A DNA stretch of 24,980 bases, from NCBI GenBank assembly GCA_036501425.1, contig DASYAI010000023.1:1-24980 (forward strand), given 5' to 3'. The notes beneath the pieces are model-generated. The model was not told the DNA's origin. It was given only the letters and a program-made list of their open reading frames with translations, and made no database searches. A program made the position numbers and the translations under genes. Positions within the stretch are counted from its first letter, which is position 1; each line of letters starts with the position of its first letter. Source of the DNA: DATKRB01 sp036501425. GTDB lineage: Bacteria > Actinomycetota > Acidimicrobiia > Acidimicrobiales > RAAP-2. Below, piece by piece: positions 17,794-24,980 of the stretch.

Positions 17794-18561
17794 TCAGAAG
17801 AACAGGTGGAGTCGGGAGACCGGCCAGATCCGGACGTCGACCTTGCCGACGATGAGCGACCGGCTGATCGGGCCCCAGTACCGGCTGTCGCACGAGGCGG
17901 TCCGGTTGTCACCCATCAAGAAGTAGTCGCCGGCGGGAACCCGGAAGGGCTTCTCGAGCGAGTACGGCGTGTCGCCGGGTCCGGGCGTGGTGACGTCCCC
18001 CGCCGGCAGCCCGGGTTCCCGGAGGGGCTTGCCGTTGATGTCGACGACTCCGTCGTGCAGCGACACTGTCTCCCCCGGAAGTCCGACCACGCGCTTGACG
18101 AGGTCGTTGACCAGCGGACCGCTGCACGTCTCCTCCTCGCGCGGGGGGCGGCGGAAGACCACGATGTCGCCCCGGTCGACGCCGTGGAGGTGGTAGCTCA
18201 ACTTGTTCACCAGGATCCGGTCGCCCACCTGCAGTGTGGGCTCCATGGACTGCGAGGGGATGTAGAAGGTCTGGACGACGAAGCTCCGCAGGAGCACCGC
18301 CACGACGAGGGCGACGACGACGATGATCCCGGCCTCGAGCAGCCACCGGCCGGTCCGCGCCGCCGGGCTGCGCGCGCCGCGCTCGGGCGGCTCGTCGATG
18401 CCGGCTCCGCCCGGAGGCGTCCCGTCGGCCCCGGCTCCGCCCGGAGGCGTCCCGTCCGTCCGGCCGACAGACGTCGGGGGCTCGGTGAGCGGCCCGCCCG
18501 CCGGAGGCCCGCCGGCCCGGCCGCCGGCCGCCCGGCCGATCTCGGGCTCGCTCGGGGGCAT
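17794..18561 (-). CDS. lepB: Signal peptidase I
   Basis: Membrane serine protease with a Ser/Lys dyad that removes Sec and Tat signal peptides on the outer face of the membrane. A 70-residue Pro/Gly-rich cytoplasmic N-tail precedes one transmembrane helix (about 74-92, EAGIIVVVALVVAVLLRSF). The catalytic serine is Ser105 in IPSQSMEPTL, the general-base lysine is Lys156 in VKRVVGLPGE, and box E is GDNRTASCDSRYWGPI (217-232). The 255 aa length is normal for actinobacteria. The ATG at 18561 is the only sensible start. The N-tail contains a recent-looking 30-bp duplication. The gene is divergent from the thioredoxin-fold gene at 18652 and upstream of the RodZ-like gene. Confidence 0.95.
   Translation of the reverse strand: MPPSEPEIGRAAGGRAGGPPAGGPLTEPPTSVGRTDGTPPGGAGADGTPPGGAGIDEPPERGARSPAARTGRWLLEAGIIVVVALVVAVLLRSFVVQTFYIPSQSMEPTLQVGDRILVNKLSYHLHGVDRGDIVVFRRPPREEETCSGPLVNDLVKRVVGLPGETVSLHDGVVDINGKPLREPGLPAGDVTTPGPGDTPYSLEKPFRVPAGDYFLMGDNRTASCDSRYWGPISRSLIVGKVDVRIWPVSRLHLFF
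18401..18456 (-). repeat. 26-bp direct repeat in the lepB N-tail
   Basis: An identical 26-bp sequence is present at 18401-18426 and 18431-18456 (30-bp period, in frame). It encodes the twice-repeated DGTPPGGAG of signal peptidase I. The identity at silent positions implies a recent in-frame duplication. Confidence 0.85.
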
Positions 18562-18580
18562 CGTGGCGTGAGGCTAGCTG

Positions 18581-18620
18581 CCGGGGGTGCAACTTGGGAA
18601 CCGGGGGTACGGCTCGGGAA
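18581..18620. repeat. Two tandem 20-bp imperfect repeats between divergent genes
   Basis: CCGGGGGTGCAACTTGGGAA (18581-18600) and CCGGGGGTACGGCTCGGGAA (18601-18620) match at 16 of 20 positions. They lie in the 90-bp gap between lepB and the divergent thioredoxin-fold gene. They may be operator copies for either promoter. Confidence 0.5.
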
Positions 18621-18651
18621 CAAGGTCCCCCGGCGGGGTGTTCGGGCTTGC

Positions 18652-19281
18652 ATGGACTCTACGAAGGCTGACCCTACGAAGGCTGATTTCTGGTTCGATC
18701 CGCTGTGCCCGTGGGCGTGGATCACGTCGCGCTGGATGCTCGAGGTGCAAGACGTACGGCCGGTGACCACCAACTGGCACGTGATGTCCCTGGCGTACCT
18801 CAACCTCATGCAGCACGTGGGCAAGGACATCTCCGAGGAGTACCGGGCCCGGATGGAGCAGGCCTGGGGCCCGGTCCGGCTGTGCGTCGCCGCGGCGCGG
18901 GAGAAGGGCGACGAGGTTCTCCTGCCCCTGTACACGGCCATCGGCACCCGGTTCCACGAGCGCCAGTTCCGCGGTCGAGAGGCGCTCGTCGAAGCCCTCG
19001 CCGAGGTCGGCCTGCCCGAGTCGTTGATCGAGGCGACCGAGGACGCCGGGCTCGACGAGGCGGTCAAGGCGTCGCACCACCAGGGCATGGACCAGGTGGG
19101 GCTGGACGTCGGGACGCCGGTGATCAGCGTCGACGGCCACGCCTTCTTCGGACCGGTCGTGACCCCGATTCCCCGTGGCGAGGCCGCCGGCCGGTTGTGG
19201 GACGGGGTGCGCCTGGTGGCCGGGACCGACGGGTTCTTCGAGCTGAAGCGCACCCGCGATCGGTCGCCGATCTTCGACTGA
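18652..19281 (+). CDS. DsbA-family oxidoreductase, mycothiol-dependent nitroreductase-like
   Basis: 209-aa cytosolic thioredoxin-fold protein of the DsbA/2-hydroxychromene isomerase class. The active site DPLCPWAW (Asp16-Trp23, one Cys at 19 followed by Pro-Trp) matches the actinobacterial Rv2466c group, which uses mycothiol as cofactor. The long helical insert (LNLMQHVGKDISEEYRARMEQAWGP) and the cis-Pro loop VGTPVISVDGHAFFGPVVTPIPRG fit that group. The ATG at 18652 has no strong ribosome site, so the mRNA may be leaderless or the start may differ slightly. The N-terminus carries a small tandem TKADP-TKADF. The substrate is unknown; the family is linked to oxidative stress and nitro-prodrug activation. 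Confidence 0.85.
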   Translation: MDSTKADPTKADFWFDPLCPWAWITSRWMLEVQDVRPVTTNWHVMSLAYLNLMQHVGKDISEEYRARMEQAWGPVRLCVAAAREKGDEVLLPLYTAIGTRFHERQFRGREALVEALAEVGLPESLIEATEDAGLDEAVKASHHQGMDQVGLDVGTPVISVDGHAFFGPVVTPIPRGEAAGRLWDGVRLVAGTDGFFELKRTRDRSPIFD

Positions 19282-19282
19282 C

Positions 19283-19300
19283 CCGGCCGGAGCGGGCCGG
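19283..19300 (+). terminator. Possible terminator hairpin after the thioredoxin-fold gene
   Basis: CCGGCC (19283-19288) pairs with GGCCGG (19295-19300) across a 6-nt loop. It lies directly after the stop codon. There is no T-run, so it is weak evidence. Confidence 0.35.
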
Positions 19301-19315
19301 CGAACTACCAGGTTG

Positions 19316-19321
19316 TAGCCT
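19316..19321 (+). promoter_or_regulatory. Possible -10 element upstream of the 369-aa gene
   Basis: TAGCCT fits TAnnnT and lies 85 nt before the proposed GTG. The 10-mer TAGCCTGACC is shared exactly with the region upstream of the amidohydrolase gene at 24810. No clear -35 box is seen. Confidence 0.3.
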
Positions 19322-19406
19322 GACCGGGTGGTGCAGCTGGGCGCTCGCGGGCGACGAACCGTCGCCGGTCCCGCCCGGAACCCCTCGCCGGTCCCGGTGG
19401 GGACGA

Positions 19407-20516
19407 GTGGCGCCGGTTCCCGTGGCTGACCTGCGCACCGAGCTGAGCGAAATCGCGACCGGGCTGGGGATGCTCGGGCACGACTCGCTTCCGGCGGCGC
19501 TGGACGCGCGACCCGAGCAAGTGCTCAACGTCCCGTCGGCGACCTTCGACCGCCTCCTCGCCGCGGTGGAGGTGGGCAAGCACGGGACGGTCGCCGCGGC
19601 CGCCTTCGCCAACGGCCGGGCGTTCCTGGCGGCTCCCGAGGGCCTGCGCGGGCGCCCTCCGGCCCGGGTGGAGTGGAAGGGTCCGGACCGGCCCCCGGGG
19701 TATGACCTGCTGCCGGCCGACCTGCGAGCCGACTTCGTCTACCTGGTCTCGTGCAAGTACCGGTCGCGGGTGCTGATGAACGCTTCGCCCCAGCACCTCT
19801 TCGACAACCTCCTGCAGGTCCGGTCCCTCGTCCGGGCCGACGACTGGTACGCCGTCGTGGCGCCGGACGCCTACGGCGAGCTCCTCGACGCGGTGCGCCG
19901 GGCCGTCGACCCGGAGCTCCCGCCGAGGCTCGAGCATCTGACGGCCGCCGATCGGGCGACCATCGGGCGGGCCTGCGCCCGGCGATGGCCGGCGGCAGTC
20001 GAGGCCGTGTACTCCGGGTTCTGCGCCGCGGTCGCCACGGCGACCGCCCGCCGGTGGTCACTGGCGCTCCCCTCGCTGCGCCAGCGCGAGCTCATGCTGT
20101 GGCGTCTCCTGCGCCTCGCCGACTCGCCCTACTTCGTGCTGGGGGCCGAGGCGTCCGGTAGCGTTCGCCTGCGGATCGCCACCCCGTGGGACTGGCGCCA
20201 GGACTTCCGGCTCGAGGCGTTCGACATCGTGCCCTCGGGCGCCGGGCAACCCCGGGTCGACTGGACCGCCACCGTGGAGGACCGGACCACCTCGGTGACC
20301 CGGACCGTCCGGGGCCATGTGGAGATCCGGTGGAGCCACGGACGGTTCTGTGGCGTGCCCGAGGCCAAGATCTACCTCGACTCGCCGATCGCCGAGGTGC
20401 CCGGTTACTACCCGCTCACCGCTGCCGGCGGCTGCCCGCCCGCGCCGGGCGGCCGCCAGATCTCGTTCGCGGCCTTCGCGTCGCTCGGGGGACCAACCGA
20501 CCAGGAGCCCACGTGA
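19407..20516 (+). CDS. Conserved-looking protein of unknown function; possible PD-(D/E)XK nuclease-like region
   Basis: I do not recognise a named family. From GTG 19407 (GGGGA upstream) it is 369 aa, soluble, with no signal or membrane segment; GTG 19422 is an alternative start. Residues 86-140 are the most distinctive: an ExK motif (Glu89-Trp-Lys91) is followed by YDLLPADLRADF and a hydrophobic strand ending Ser115-Cys-Lys117 (VYLVSCKYRSRVL), then NASPQHLFDNLLQ. A buried strand ending in [DES]xK after an Asp is how PD-(D/E)XK nucleases look, so a nuclease fold is a hypothesis only. The C-terminal part (250-350) is beta-rich. Its stop lies 166 nt before the proposed GTG start of the UvrD-type helicase on the same strand, which suggests a shared DNA-processing role. 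Confidence 0.75.
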   Translation: MAPVPVADLRTELSEIATGLGMLGHDSLPAALDARPEQVLNVPSATFDRLLAAVEVGKHGTVAAAAFANGRAFLAAPEGLRGRPPARVEWKGPDRPPGYDLLPADLRADFVYLVSCKYRSRVLMNASPQHLFDNLLQVRSLVRADDWYAVVAPDAYGELLDAVRRAVDPELPPRLEHLTAADRATIGRACARRWPAAVEAVYSGFCAAVATATARRWSLALPSLRQRELMLWRLLRLADSPYFVLGAEASGSVRLRIATPWDWRQDFRLEAFDIVPSGAGQPRVDWTATVEDRTTSVTRTVRGHVEIRWSHGRFCGVPEAKIYLDSPIAEVPGYYPLTAAGGCPPAPGGRQISFAAFASLGGPTDQEPT

Positions 20517-20647
20517 CGACCGGTTTCCGAAGGGGCTCGGGAAGTCCCGGGGACTCGAGGGGTCCGGGGGACTCGGGGGGCTCGCCGGGACGCGGCGGCT
20601 GGCGTGCGGCCTGCGCGTCGGCCGAATCGCGGGAGGACGCGTCCTGA
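20513..20647 (+). CDS. Doubtful 44-codon mini-frame between two genes
   Basis: A GTG overlapping the previous stop (GTGA) opens a 44-aa frame rich in Gly/Ser/Arg with GSPGDSRGPGDSGGSPG-like repetition. It ends just where the helicase reading frame becomes protein-like. It may be a non-coding spacer or a coupling leader. It has no family resemblance and is listed mainly so the gap is described. Confidence 0.15.
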   Translation: MTTGFRRGSGSPGDSRGPGDSGGSPGRGGWRAACASAESREDAS

Positions 20648-20682
20648 CGTCGGTCCCGGGTCCGGCGGAGCTCGGCCGCGGC

Positions 20683-23424
20683 GTGGTGGTCGGTCCCGGC
20701 GACCCGCCACCACCACCGTGGGCCGCCTGCCCGCGGGTCGTCGTCGGCCCGGCCGAGGCCGAGGACCCCGCGGCTGCCGCGGGGCGGTTGCACGACGCCT
20801 GGGCGACCCGGACACCGGTGGTGGTCGAGCTCGACGTCGATCCGGCGGTGCTCCGGGTTCCCCAGCGCCACGCGGGCCCGGTGTACGAGCTGACCCCGGG
20901 GTTCGAGTTCCCCCTCGAACGCCTGGCCTTTTTGGTCTGGGCGAACACCTACGACGCCCGCGGCGGCGAGCCGCGGTGGTGGCACGGTCGCCGGGCGGCC
21001 CGGCGGATGGCCGGCGCGGGAGTGCGCGAGGGGGGCCCGGCCGACGTCGTCCTGGCCGACGGCACCGCCCTCTACGTCGACGGGGGGCCGGCGGACCCGC
21101 CCCCGATGCCCTCGGGCATCGGGGTGGTGCACCGGTGGGCGGCCGAGGCGGGGCGGATGGTGCCGGCCACCGATCGCGCCACCGGGGCCCAGCTGGCGCC
21201 GGACCAGCTGGCGGCGGTGGCCCATCGGGGCGGCCCGGCCCGGGTGATCGCCCCGGCCGGCTCGGGCAAGACCCGGGTCCTGACCGAGCGCCTCCGTCAC
21301 CTGCTGGCCGATCGGAGTGCCGACCCCCACTCGATCTGCGCGCTGGCGTACAACACCCGGGCGGCGGACGAGATGCGCCAGCGCTGTGCCGACGTCCTCG
21401 GTCCGACGGGCCCCCAGATACGGACCCTCAACAGCATCGGCCTGTGGATCTGCTCGGAGCTCGGCCCGGGCCGCCGGCCGCGGGTGCTCCCCGAGCGCGA
21501 GGTGCGCGACCTGCTCCAGCAGCGCTTCGAGATCCGGCGGGTGGCCAACGCCGACACCGTGGCGCCGTACCTCGACGCGCTGGCGGCAGTGCGCCTCGGG
21601 CTGCAGAGCCCGGCGGCGGCCGAGGAGGCGTTCCCCGACGCGACCGGGTTGGCGGCGGGGTTCGACGGGTACCGCTCGGCGCTGGCCGACCTCGGGGCGA
21701 TGGACTTCGACGAGCAGATCTACCGGGCCATCGAGATCCTGGTCGAGGAGCCCGAGGTCCGGGCGGCGGCGCAGGCCAGGTGCCGACGGATGCTGGTCGA
21801 CGAGTTCCAGGACCTGACCCCGGCGCACCTGCTGCTGATCCGCCTGCTCTGCGCGCCCGGCTTCGACTGCTTCGGGGTGGGCGACGACGACCAGGTCATC
21901 TACGGCCACGCCGGGGCGTCGCCGGAGTTCCTGATCCAGTTCGGACGGTACTTCCCCGGCGCCGGCGACCACCCGCTGGAGGTGAACTACCGCTGTCCGC
22001 CCGACGTGGTCCGAGCTGCCGGGCACCTGCTCTCCCACAACCGCCGACGGGTCGCCAAGGTCCTGCGCTCGCCCTCGCCGACCGGTGACCCGAACCAGAG
22101 CGCCGACGGGTCGCCGGGGGCCCGTGCCAGCCTGGTGGTGCGGCGGGCGCCGGCGGCGGAACTGGCCCGGGCAGCGGTCGACGTGGTCGCGGCGTGGGGG
22201 GAGGCCGGTGTGGCGCCCGACCAGATCGCGGTGCTGGCCCGGGTCAACGCGGCGCTCCTGCCGGTGCAGGTGGCCTGCGCCGAGGCCGGGGTGCCGTCCT
22301 CGGCGCCACTCGGTCCCGAGGTCCTCGGCCGGACCGGCATCCGGACCGCCTTCGCCTACTTGCGCATCGCCACCGATCCGGGCCACATCCGGGCCGACGA
22401 CGTGCGCGACACCATCCGACGGCCCTCGCGCGGGGTGGCCCCGATGGTGGTCGACATGCTCACTTCGGGGCGGGCCACCTCGGTCCACGACGTGCGCCGG
22501 TTGGCCGCCCGCCTGTCGGGGCGCGACGTGGCCAAGCTGCGGGCGTACGCCGACGACCTGGACGCGGTGGTCGAAGCGGGCCGGCATTCGTCGGAGGCGG
22601 TCCTGCGCACGGTGCGGGTGGGCATCGGGCTCGGAGCCACCCTCGACGTGCTCGACGCCTCGCGCCGCGACGCCGACCGCTCGACGCACATCGACGACCT
22701 GGTGGCCCTCGAGTCGGTGGCGTCCCTGCACCCCGACCCCACCACCTTCGCCTCGTGGCTGCGCGAGCTGCTCGGCCGCCCGGCTCCGCCCGAGCCGGCC
22801 GTGGTCCTCTCCACGATCCACCGGATCAAGGGCAAGGAGTGGGACCGGGTGGTGCTCTACGGCGCGTCGGAGGGGCTCATGCCCCACCGGTTGAGCGAGG
22901 ACGAGGAGGGGGAGCGCCGGGTCTTCCACGTGGCCCTCACCCGGGCCCGGGTGCAGGTGGTGGTCCTGGCCGACGCCGGTGCGCCGTCGCCGTTCGTCGA
23001 CGAGCTGGACCGGATGGCGCCGGAGCCGAACGCCGCGGACGGGCCGGCCGAGCGGAGCACCCGGGCGGGGCCGGGTGGGGGGAGCGCCGGGGCGACGGGG
23101 CCCGGCCGGGCGCGGGCGCGTCGAGGTGGAGCCCCCGCCGTGGGTCAGGGCGCGGGCGCAGGCGATAGGGTCCCCGGCCCCGGGGTGGGGGAGGCGGAGG
23201 CGGCCCTGCGGGCCTGGCGGGGCGCCACCGCCAAGGGCGCCGGGGTGCCCGCCTACGTCGTGCTCAACGACGCCGAGCTGGCCGGCGTGGCGGCGCGGGA
23301 TCCGGTCACCCTGGCCGACCTGGCCCGGTGCCGGGGGATGGGGCCGGTCCGTCTCGAGCGGTGGGGGGACGACATCCTCGCCGTGCTCGACGGGGTCCGG
23401 GCCGCCGCCGAGCAGCTCAGCTGA
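20683..23424 (+). CDS. UvrD/PcrA-type superfamily 1 helicase with C-terminal HRDC domain (UvrD2-like)
   Basis: ATP-driven 3'-5' DNA helicase for repair. The motifs are complete: Walker A APAGSGKT (Lys196), motif II LVDEFQD (Asp373/Glu374), GDDDQVIYGHAGA, LEVNYRCP, STIHRIKGKEWDRVVLYG and RRVFHVALTRAR. A Gly/Ala/Arg-rich linker then leads to an HRDC domain at the C-terminus (AEAALRAWRGATAKGAGVPAY to DLARCRGMGPVRLERWG), as in mycobacterial UvrD2. Residues 1-185 form an N-terminal domain absent from ordinary UvrD and not recognised by me (VYELTPGFEFPLERLAFLVWAN, RWWHGRRAARRM). The GTG at 20683 is the first standard start after the upstream gene. Protein-like sequence extends further back to a CTG (20644) with a GGGAGGA site, so the true start may be non-standard. 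The end overlaps the convergent aldo/keto reductase by 8 bp. Confidence 0.9.
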   Translation: MVVGPGDPPPPPWAACPRVVVGPAEAEDPAAAAGRLHDAWATRTPVVVELDVDPAVLRVPQRHAGPVYELTPGFEFPLERLAFLVWANTYDARGGEPRWWHGRRAARRMAGAGVREGGPADVVLADGTALYVDGGPADPPPMPSGIGVVHRWAAEAGRMVPATDRATGAQLAPDQLAAVAHRGGPARVIAPAGSGKTRVLTERLRHLLADRSADPHSICALAYNTRAADEMRQRCADVLGPTGPQIRTLNSIGLWICSELGPGRRPRVLPEREVRDLLQQRFEIRRVANADTVAPYLDALAAVRLGLQSPAAAEEAFPDATGLAAGFDGYRSALADLGAMDFDEQIYRAIEILVEEPEVRAAAQARCRRMLVDEFQDLTPAHLLLIRLLCAPGFDCFGVGDDDQVIYGHAGASPEFLIQFGRYFPGAGDHPLEVNYRCPPDVVRAAGHLLSHNRRRVAKVLRSPSPTGDPNQSADGSPGARASLVVRRAPAAELARAAVDVVAAWGEAGVAPDQIAVLARVNAALLPVQVACAEAGVPSSAPLGPEVLGRTGIRTAFAYLRIATDPGHIRADDVRDTIRRPSRGVAPMVVDMLTSGRATSVHDVRRLAARLSGRDVAKLRAYADDLDAVVEAGRHSSEAVLRTVRVGIGLGATLDVLDASRRDADRSTHIDDLVALESVASLHPDPTTFASWLRELLGRPAPPEPAVVLSTIHRIKGKEWDRVVLYGASEGLMPHRLSEDEEGERRVFHVALTRARVQVVVLADAGAPSPFVDELDRMAPEPNAADGPAERSTRAGPGGGSAGATGPGRARARRGGAPAVGQGAGAGDRVPGPGVGEAEAALRAWRGATAKGAGVPAYVVLNDAELAGVAARDPVTLADLARCRGMGPVRLERWGDDILAVLDGVRAAAEQLS

Positions 23425-24319
23425 ATCGGCGCTTGGCCTCGGCGTAGACGTCGGGGGGCAGTGGCCCGAGGGTGGCCGCCCGGACGTTGGCCGCCAGGTG
23501 CTCGGGGCTCTTGGTCCCCACGATGGTCGTGTGCATGTCGGGATGGCTGATGGTGAAGCGGAGCATGAAATCGAGCGGGTCCGTGTCGCCCCGGAGGTCG
23601 TCGATGTCGGTCTGCTCGAAGCGAGCCTTGCGCTCCCGCATCACCTGCTGGAACGGCTCGGGGTAGTCGGCCCGGGGCTCGGGCACGCCCTTGGCCACCC
23701 CACCACGGATCACCGTGCCGGCGCCGGACCGGGCCGCGGCGGTGATGGCCCCCTCGTGCTCGCGCTCGACGGCCGAGTACGGGATCTGGAAGACGTCGAA
23801 GACCCCCATGGCGATCTGGTCGGGCAGGTTGGGCAGAGTCCCGGACATGCCGATGAACCGGACCTTGCCCTCGTCGCGCAACGAGACCAGCTCGTCGAGC
23901 GCGCCCTGCTCGGTCAGGGTCTGCGGCGCCGGGCTCATGTGCACCTGCACGAGGTCCAGATGGTCGGTGCGCATCCGGCGCAGGCTCTGCTCGACCGCGG
24001 CGCGCACGTTCTCGGGCGTGAAGACGTGCGGTCGGGGGCCGGTGAGGTCCTCGCCCACCCCTTCGCCGACCGGGCACCCGCACTTGCTGGCGAGGAAGTA
24101 CTCGTCTCGGCGGTGGGCGATGGCCCGGCCGATGTGCTCCTCGGACCGTCCGTAGTCCGGGGAGGTGTCGACGATGTTGATGCCGGCGTCGAGCACCGCG
24201 TTGAGGATGCGATCGGCGTCCGCCGGGTCGACCCGGCGGCTCCGGAGCTCCATGGCGCCGTACCCGAGCTTGGTCACCGTCTCGCCGGTCCGACCGAGGA
24301 CCGAGGTGGGAAGGGTCAT
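23417..24319 (-). CDS. Aldo/keto reductase
   Basis: NADPH-dependent carbonyl reductase with a TIM-barrel fold. The 300-aa protein shows the catalytic tetrad Asp51, Tyr56 (DTSPDYGRSEEHIG), Lys79 (FLASKCG) and His127 (LDLVQVHMS). The cofactor-binding end GTKSPEHLAANVRAA is typical. The opening VLGRTGETVTKLGYGAMELR is like the large AKR groups that act on small aldehydes. Cys80, Cys82 and an unusual SKCGCPVGEG stretch follow the catalytic lysine. The ATG at 24319 is a standard start, with AGGTGGGAAGG upstream. The physiological substrate cannot be told from sequence. Confidence 0.93.
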   Translation of the reverse strand: MTLPTSVLGRTGETVTKLGYGAMELRSRRVDPADADRILNAVLDAGINIVDTSPDYGRSEEHIGRAIAHRRDEYFLASKCGCPVGEGVGEDLTGPRPHVFTPENVRAAVEQSLRRMRTDHLDLVQVHMSPAPQTLTEQGALDELVSLRDEGKVRFIGMSGTLPNLPDQIAMGVFDVFQIPYSAVEREHEGAITAAARSGAGTVIRGGVAKGVPEPRADYPEPFQQVMRERKARFEQTDIDDLRGDTDPLDFMLRFTISHPDMHTTIVGTKSPEHLAANVRAATLGPLPPDVYAEAKRRFS

Positions 24320-24406
24320 GGCCGCATCTTGCCATGGGCCCGGGCACCGGACAGCTCGACGCAGCGGGCGGAGTACTCCCGCCGGCGGACGGCGCGGCGG
24401 CCGGTT

Positions 24407-24718
24407 CTAGGACTGGGGTCCCATCGCCCCGAACGCGGCCACCACCTGTTGGGCGTTGGCGAACTCGAGATCCGGGGGAAGCGCCCGGAGGTGGGCGTGG
24501 AGCGGGCTGCGGTCGTCGGGCCCGATGGCGCGCAACAGATCGTTCCGGGTGGCGGGGAACGAAACGCTCTCGATCCGACCCAGCAGCTCCCGCCGCACCG
24601 CACGCTCTGCCTCGCCGGTCGACGGATCCTCCACCGGTGAGGGTCGGGCCCCGAGGACCGGCGGTCTCGGCTCGTCGGGGGGGAACCGATCGGGGTCGTA
24701 GGGGATGTCGGGGGCCAT
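24407..24718 (-). CDS. DUF2795-like small protein
   Basis: 103-aa acidic, Pro-rich protein. The N-terminal half (MAPDIPYDPDRFPPDEPRPPV) is disordered. The C-terminal half, from ERAVRRELLGRIESVSFPATRNDLLRAIG to LRALPPDLEFANAQQVVAAFG, fits the DUF2795 pattern of a short helical domain with V-x-F/Y-P-A and D-x-x-F/Y-x-x-x-x-x-V. The ATG at 24718 (GAGG 4 nt upstream) was preferred to a longer frame from 24778. The function of the family is unknown. It lies 87 nt upstream of the aldo/keto reductase, in the same direction. Confidence 0.72.
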   Translation of the reverse strand: MAPDIPYDPDRFPPDEPRPPVLGARPSPVEDPSTGEAERAVRRELLGRIESVSFPATRNDLLRAIGPDDRSPLHAHLRALPPDLEFANAQQVVAAFGAMGPQS

Positions 24719-24796
24719 GGTTCCTCGGTACCCGGGAGCTCGGGGGGCGTAACGCCATCGGGTCGATCGGGTGCCCACAGAGGGGAGTGTGAAGAG

Positions 24797-24815
24797 GACC
24801 GAATCGGTCTAGCCT
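24797..24815 (+). promoter_or_regulatory. Possible promoter with abutting palindrome
   Basis: The inverted repeat GACCG-AAT-CGGTC (24797-24809) directly touches a -10-like TAGCCT (24810-24815), 39 nt upstream of the amidohydrolase ATG. This arrangement would suit an operator for a repressor or activator. Confidence 0.4.
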
Positions 24816-24854
24816 GACCACCAGGGAGAGGACCACCCGGAGGGGGGAACGTCC

Positions 24855-24980
24855 ATGAGCGATCTCGTTCGCATCATCTCAGCGGACTCGCACGTCACCA
24901 TTCCGAAGGAATTGGTGCACGAGCAGTTGTCGTCCAAGTTGCGCCAGAAGGTCGAGGCGGCCGAGGCCCAGTACGCGGCC
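24855..24980 (+). CDS. Amidohydrolase-family protein, N-terminus only
   Basis: 42 codons are visible before the window ends. The opening MSDLVRIISADSHV contains the [ILV]-x-A-D-x-H-V motif that starts amidohydrolase-2 (metal-dependent TIM-barrel hydrolase/decarboxylase) proteins, where the His is a metal ligand in many members. A helical stretch with VHEQLSSKLRQKVEAAEAQ follows, as in the amidohydrolase relatives of Actinomycetota. A strong GGAGGGGGG ribosome site lies about 7 nt before the ATG. The substrate cannot be judged from this fragment. Confidence 0.75.
   Translation, partial: MSDLVRIISADSHVTIPKELVHEQLSSKLRQKVEAAEAQYAA

Noticed and set aside
18401..18456. Repeated units that might suggest a CRISPR array
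   Set aside because: Only two copies with a 4-nt gap, inside the signal peptidase coding sequence and in frame.

Overview
The window comes from a high-GC, actinobacterium-type chromosome around the replication origin. Gene order is the classic one: (parB, parA)–gap–rsmG–jag–yidC–yidD–rnpA–rpmH on the minus strand, then dnaA–dnaN–recF–dciA–gyrB–gyrA on the plus strand. Genes therefore run away from the rpmH/dnaA junction in both directions, as expected at oriC. The very high GC, frequent GTG starts, a CPWAW-type thioredoxin-fold protein of the mycothiol-linked class and a UvrD2-like helicase with an HRDC domain all point to Actinomycetota. A deep lineage such as Acidimicrobiia is my guess, not something shown by the sequence.

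Region 1 (1-3463) is the chromosome-partition module. It holds the N-terminal part of ParB, a ParA with an unusually long (about 315 aa) disordered/coiled N-terminal extension, and a 1.36 kb stretch with no convincing gene. That stretch carries two parS sites, one of them inside a 28-bp perfect palindrome, plus inverted and direct repeats.

Region 2 (3464-7247) is a tightly packed minus-strand operon for ribosome, RNA and membrane biogenesis: L34, RNase P protein, YidD, YidC, Jag/KhpB and RsmG. Most junctions overlap or are separated by 3-4 nt.

Region 3 (7248-16394) is the replication operon: DnaA initiator, beta clamp, RecF, a DciA-like DUF721 protein and both gyrase subunits. DnaA-box-like 9-mers lie upstream of and within the start of dnaA and again between dnaA and dnaN, so either gap could hold oriC. 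GyrB naturally has Asn at the TOPRIM position where Asp-to-Asn substitution causes quinolone resistance in other bacteria.

Region 4 (16395-24980) is less conserved. It has a RodZ-like membrane HTH protein and signal peptidase I (minus), a mycothiol-type thioredoxin-fold oxidoreductase (plus), an unrecognised 369-aa protein placed directly before a UvrD/HRDC helicase with a novel N-terminal domain (plus), an aldo/keto reductase and a DUF2795 protein (minus), and the start of an amidohydrolase-like gene (plus). No rRNA, tRNA, CRISPR array, insertion sequence or prophage was seen.

The most interesting leads are the ParA extension with the palindromic parS region, the 369-aa protein/helicase pair, the GyrB Asn variant and the YidC that lacks its hydrophilic-groove arginine.
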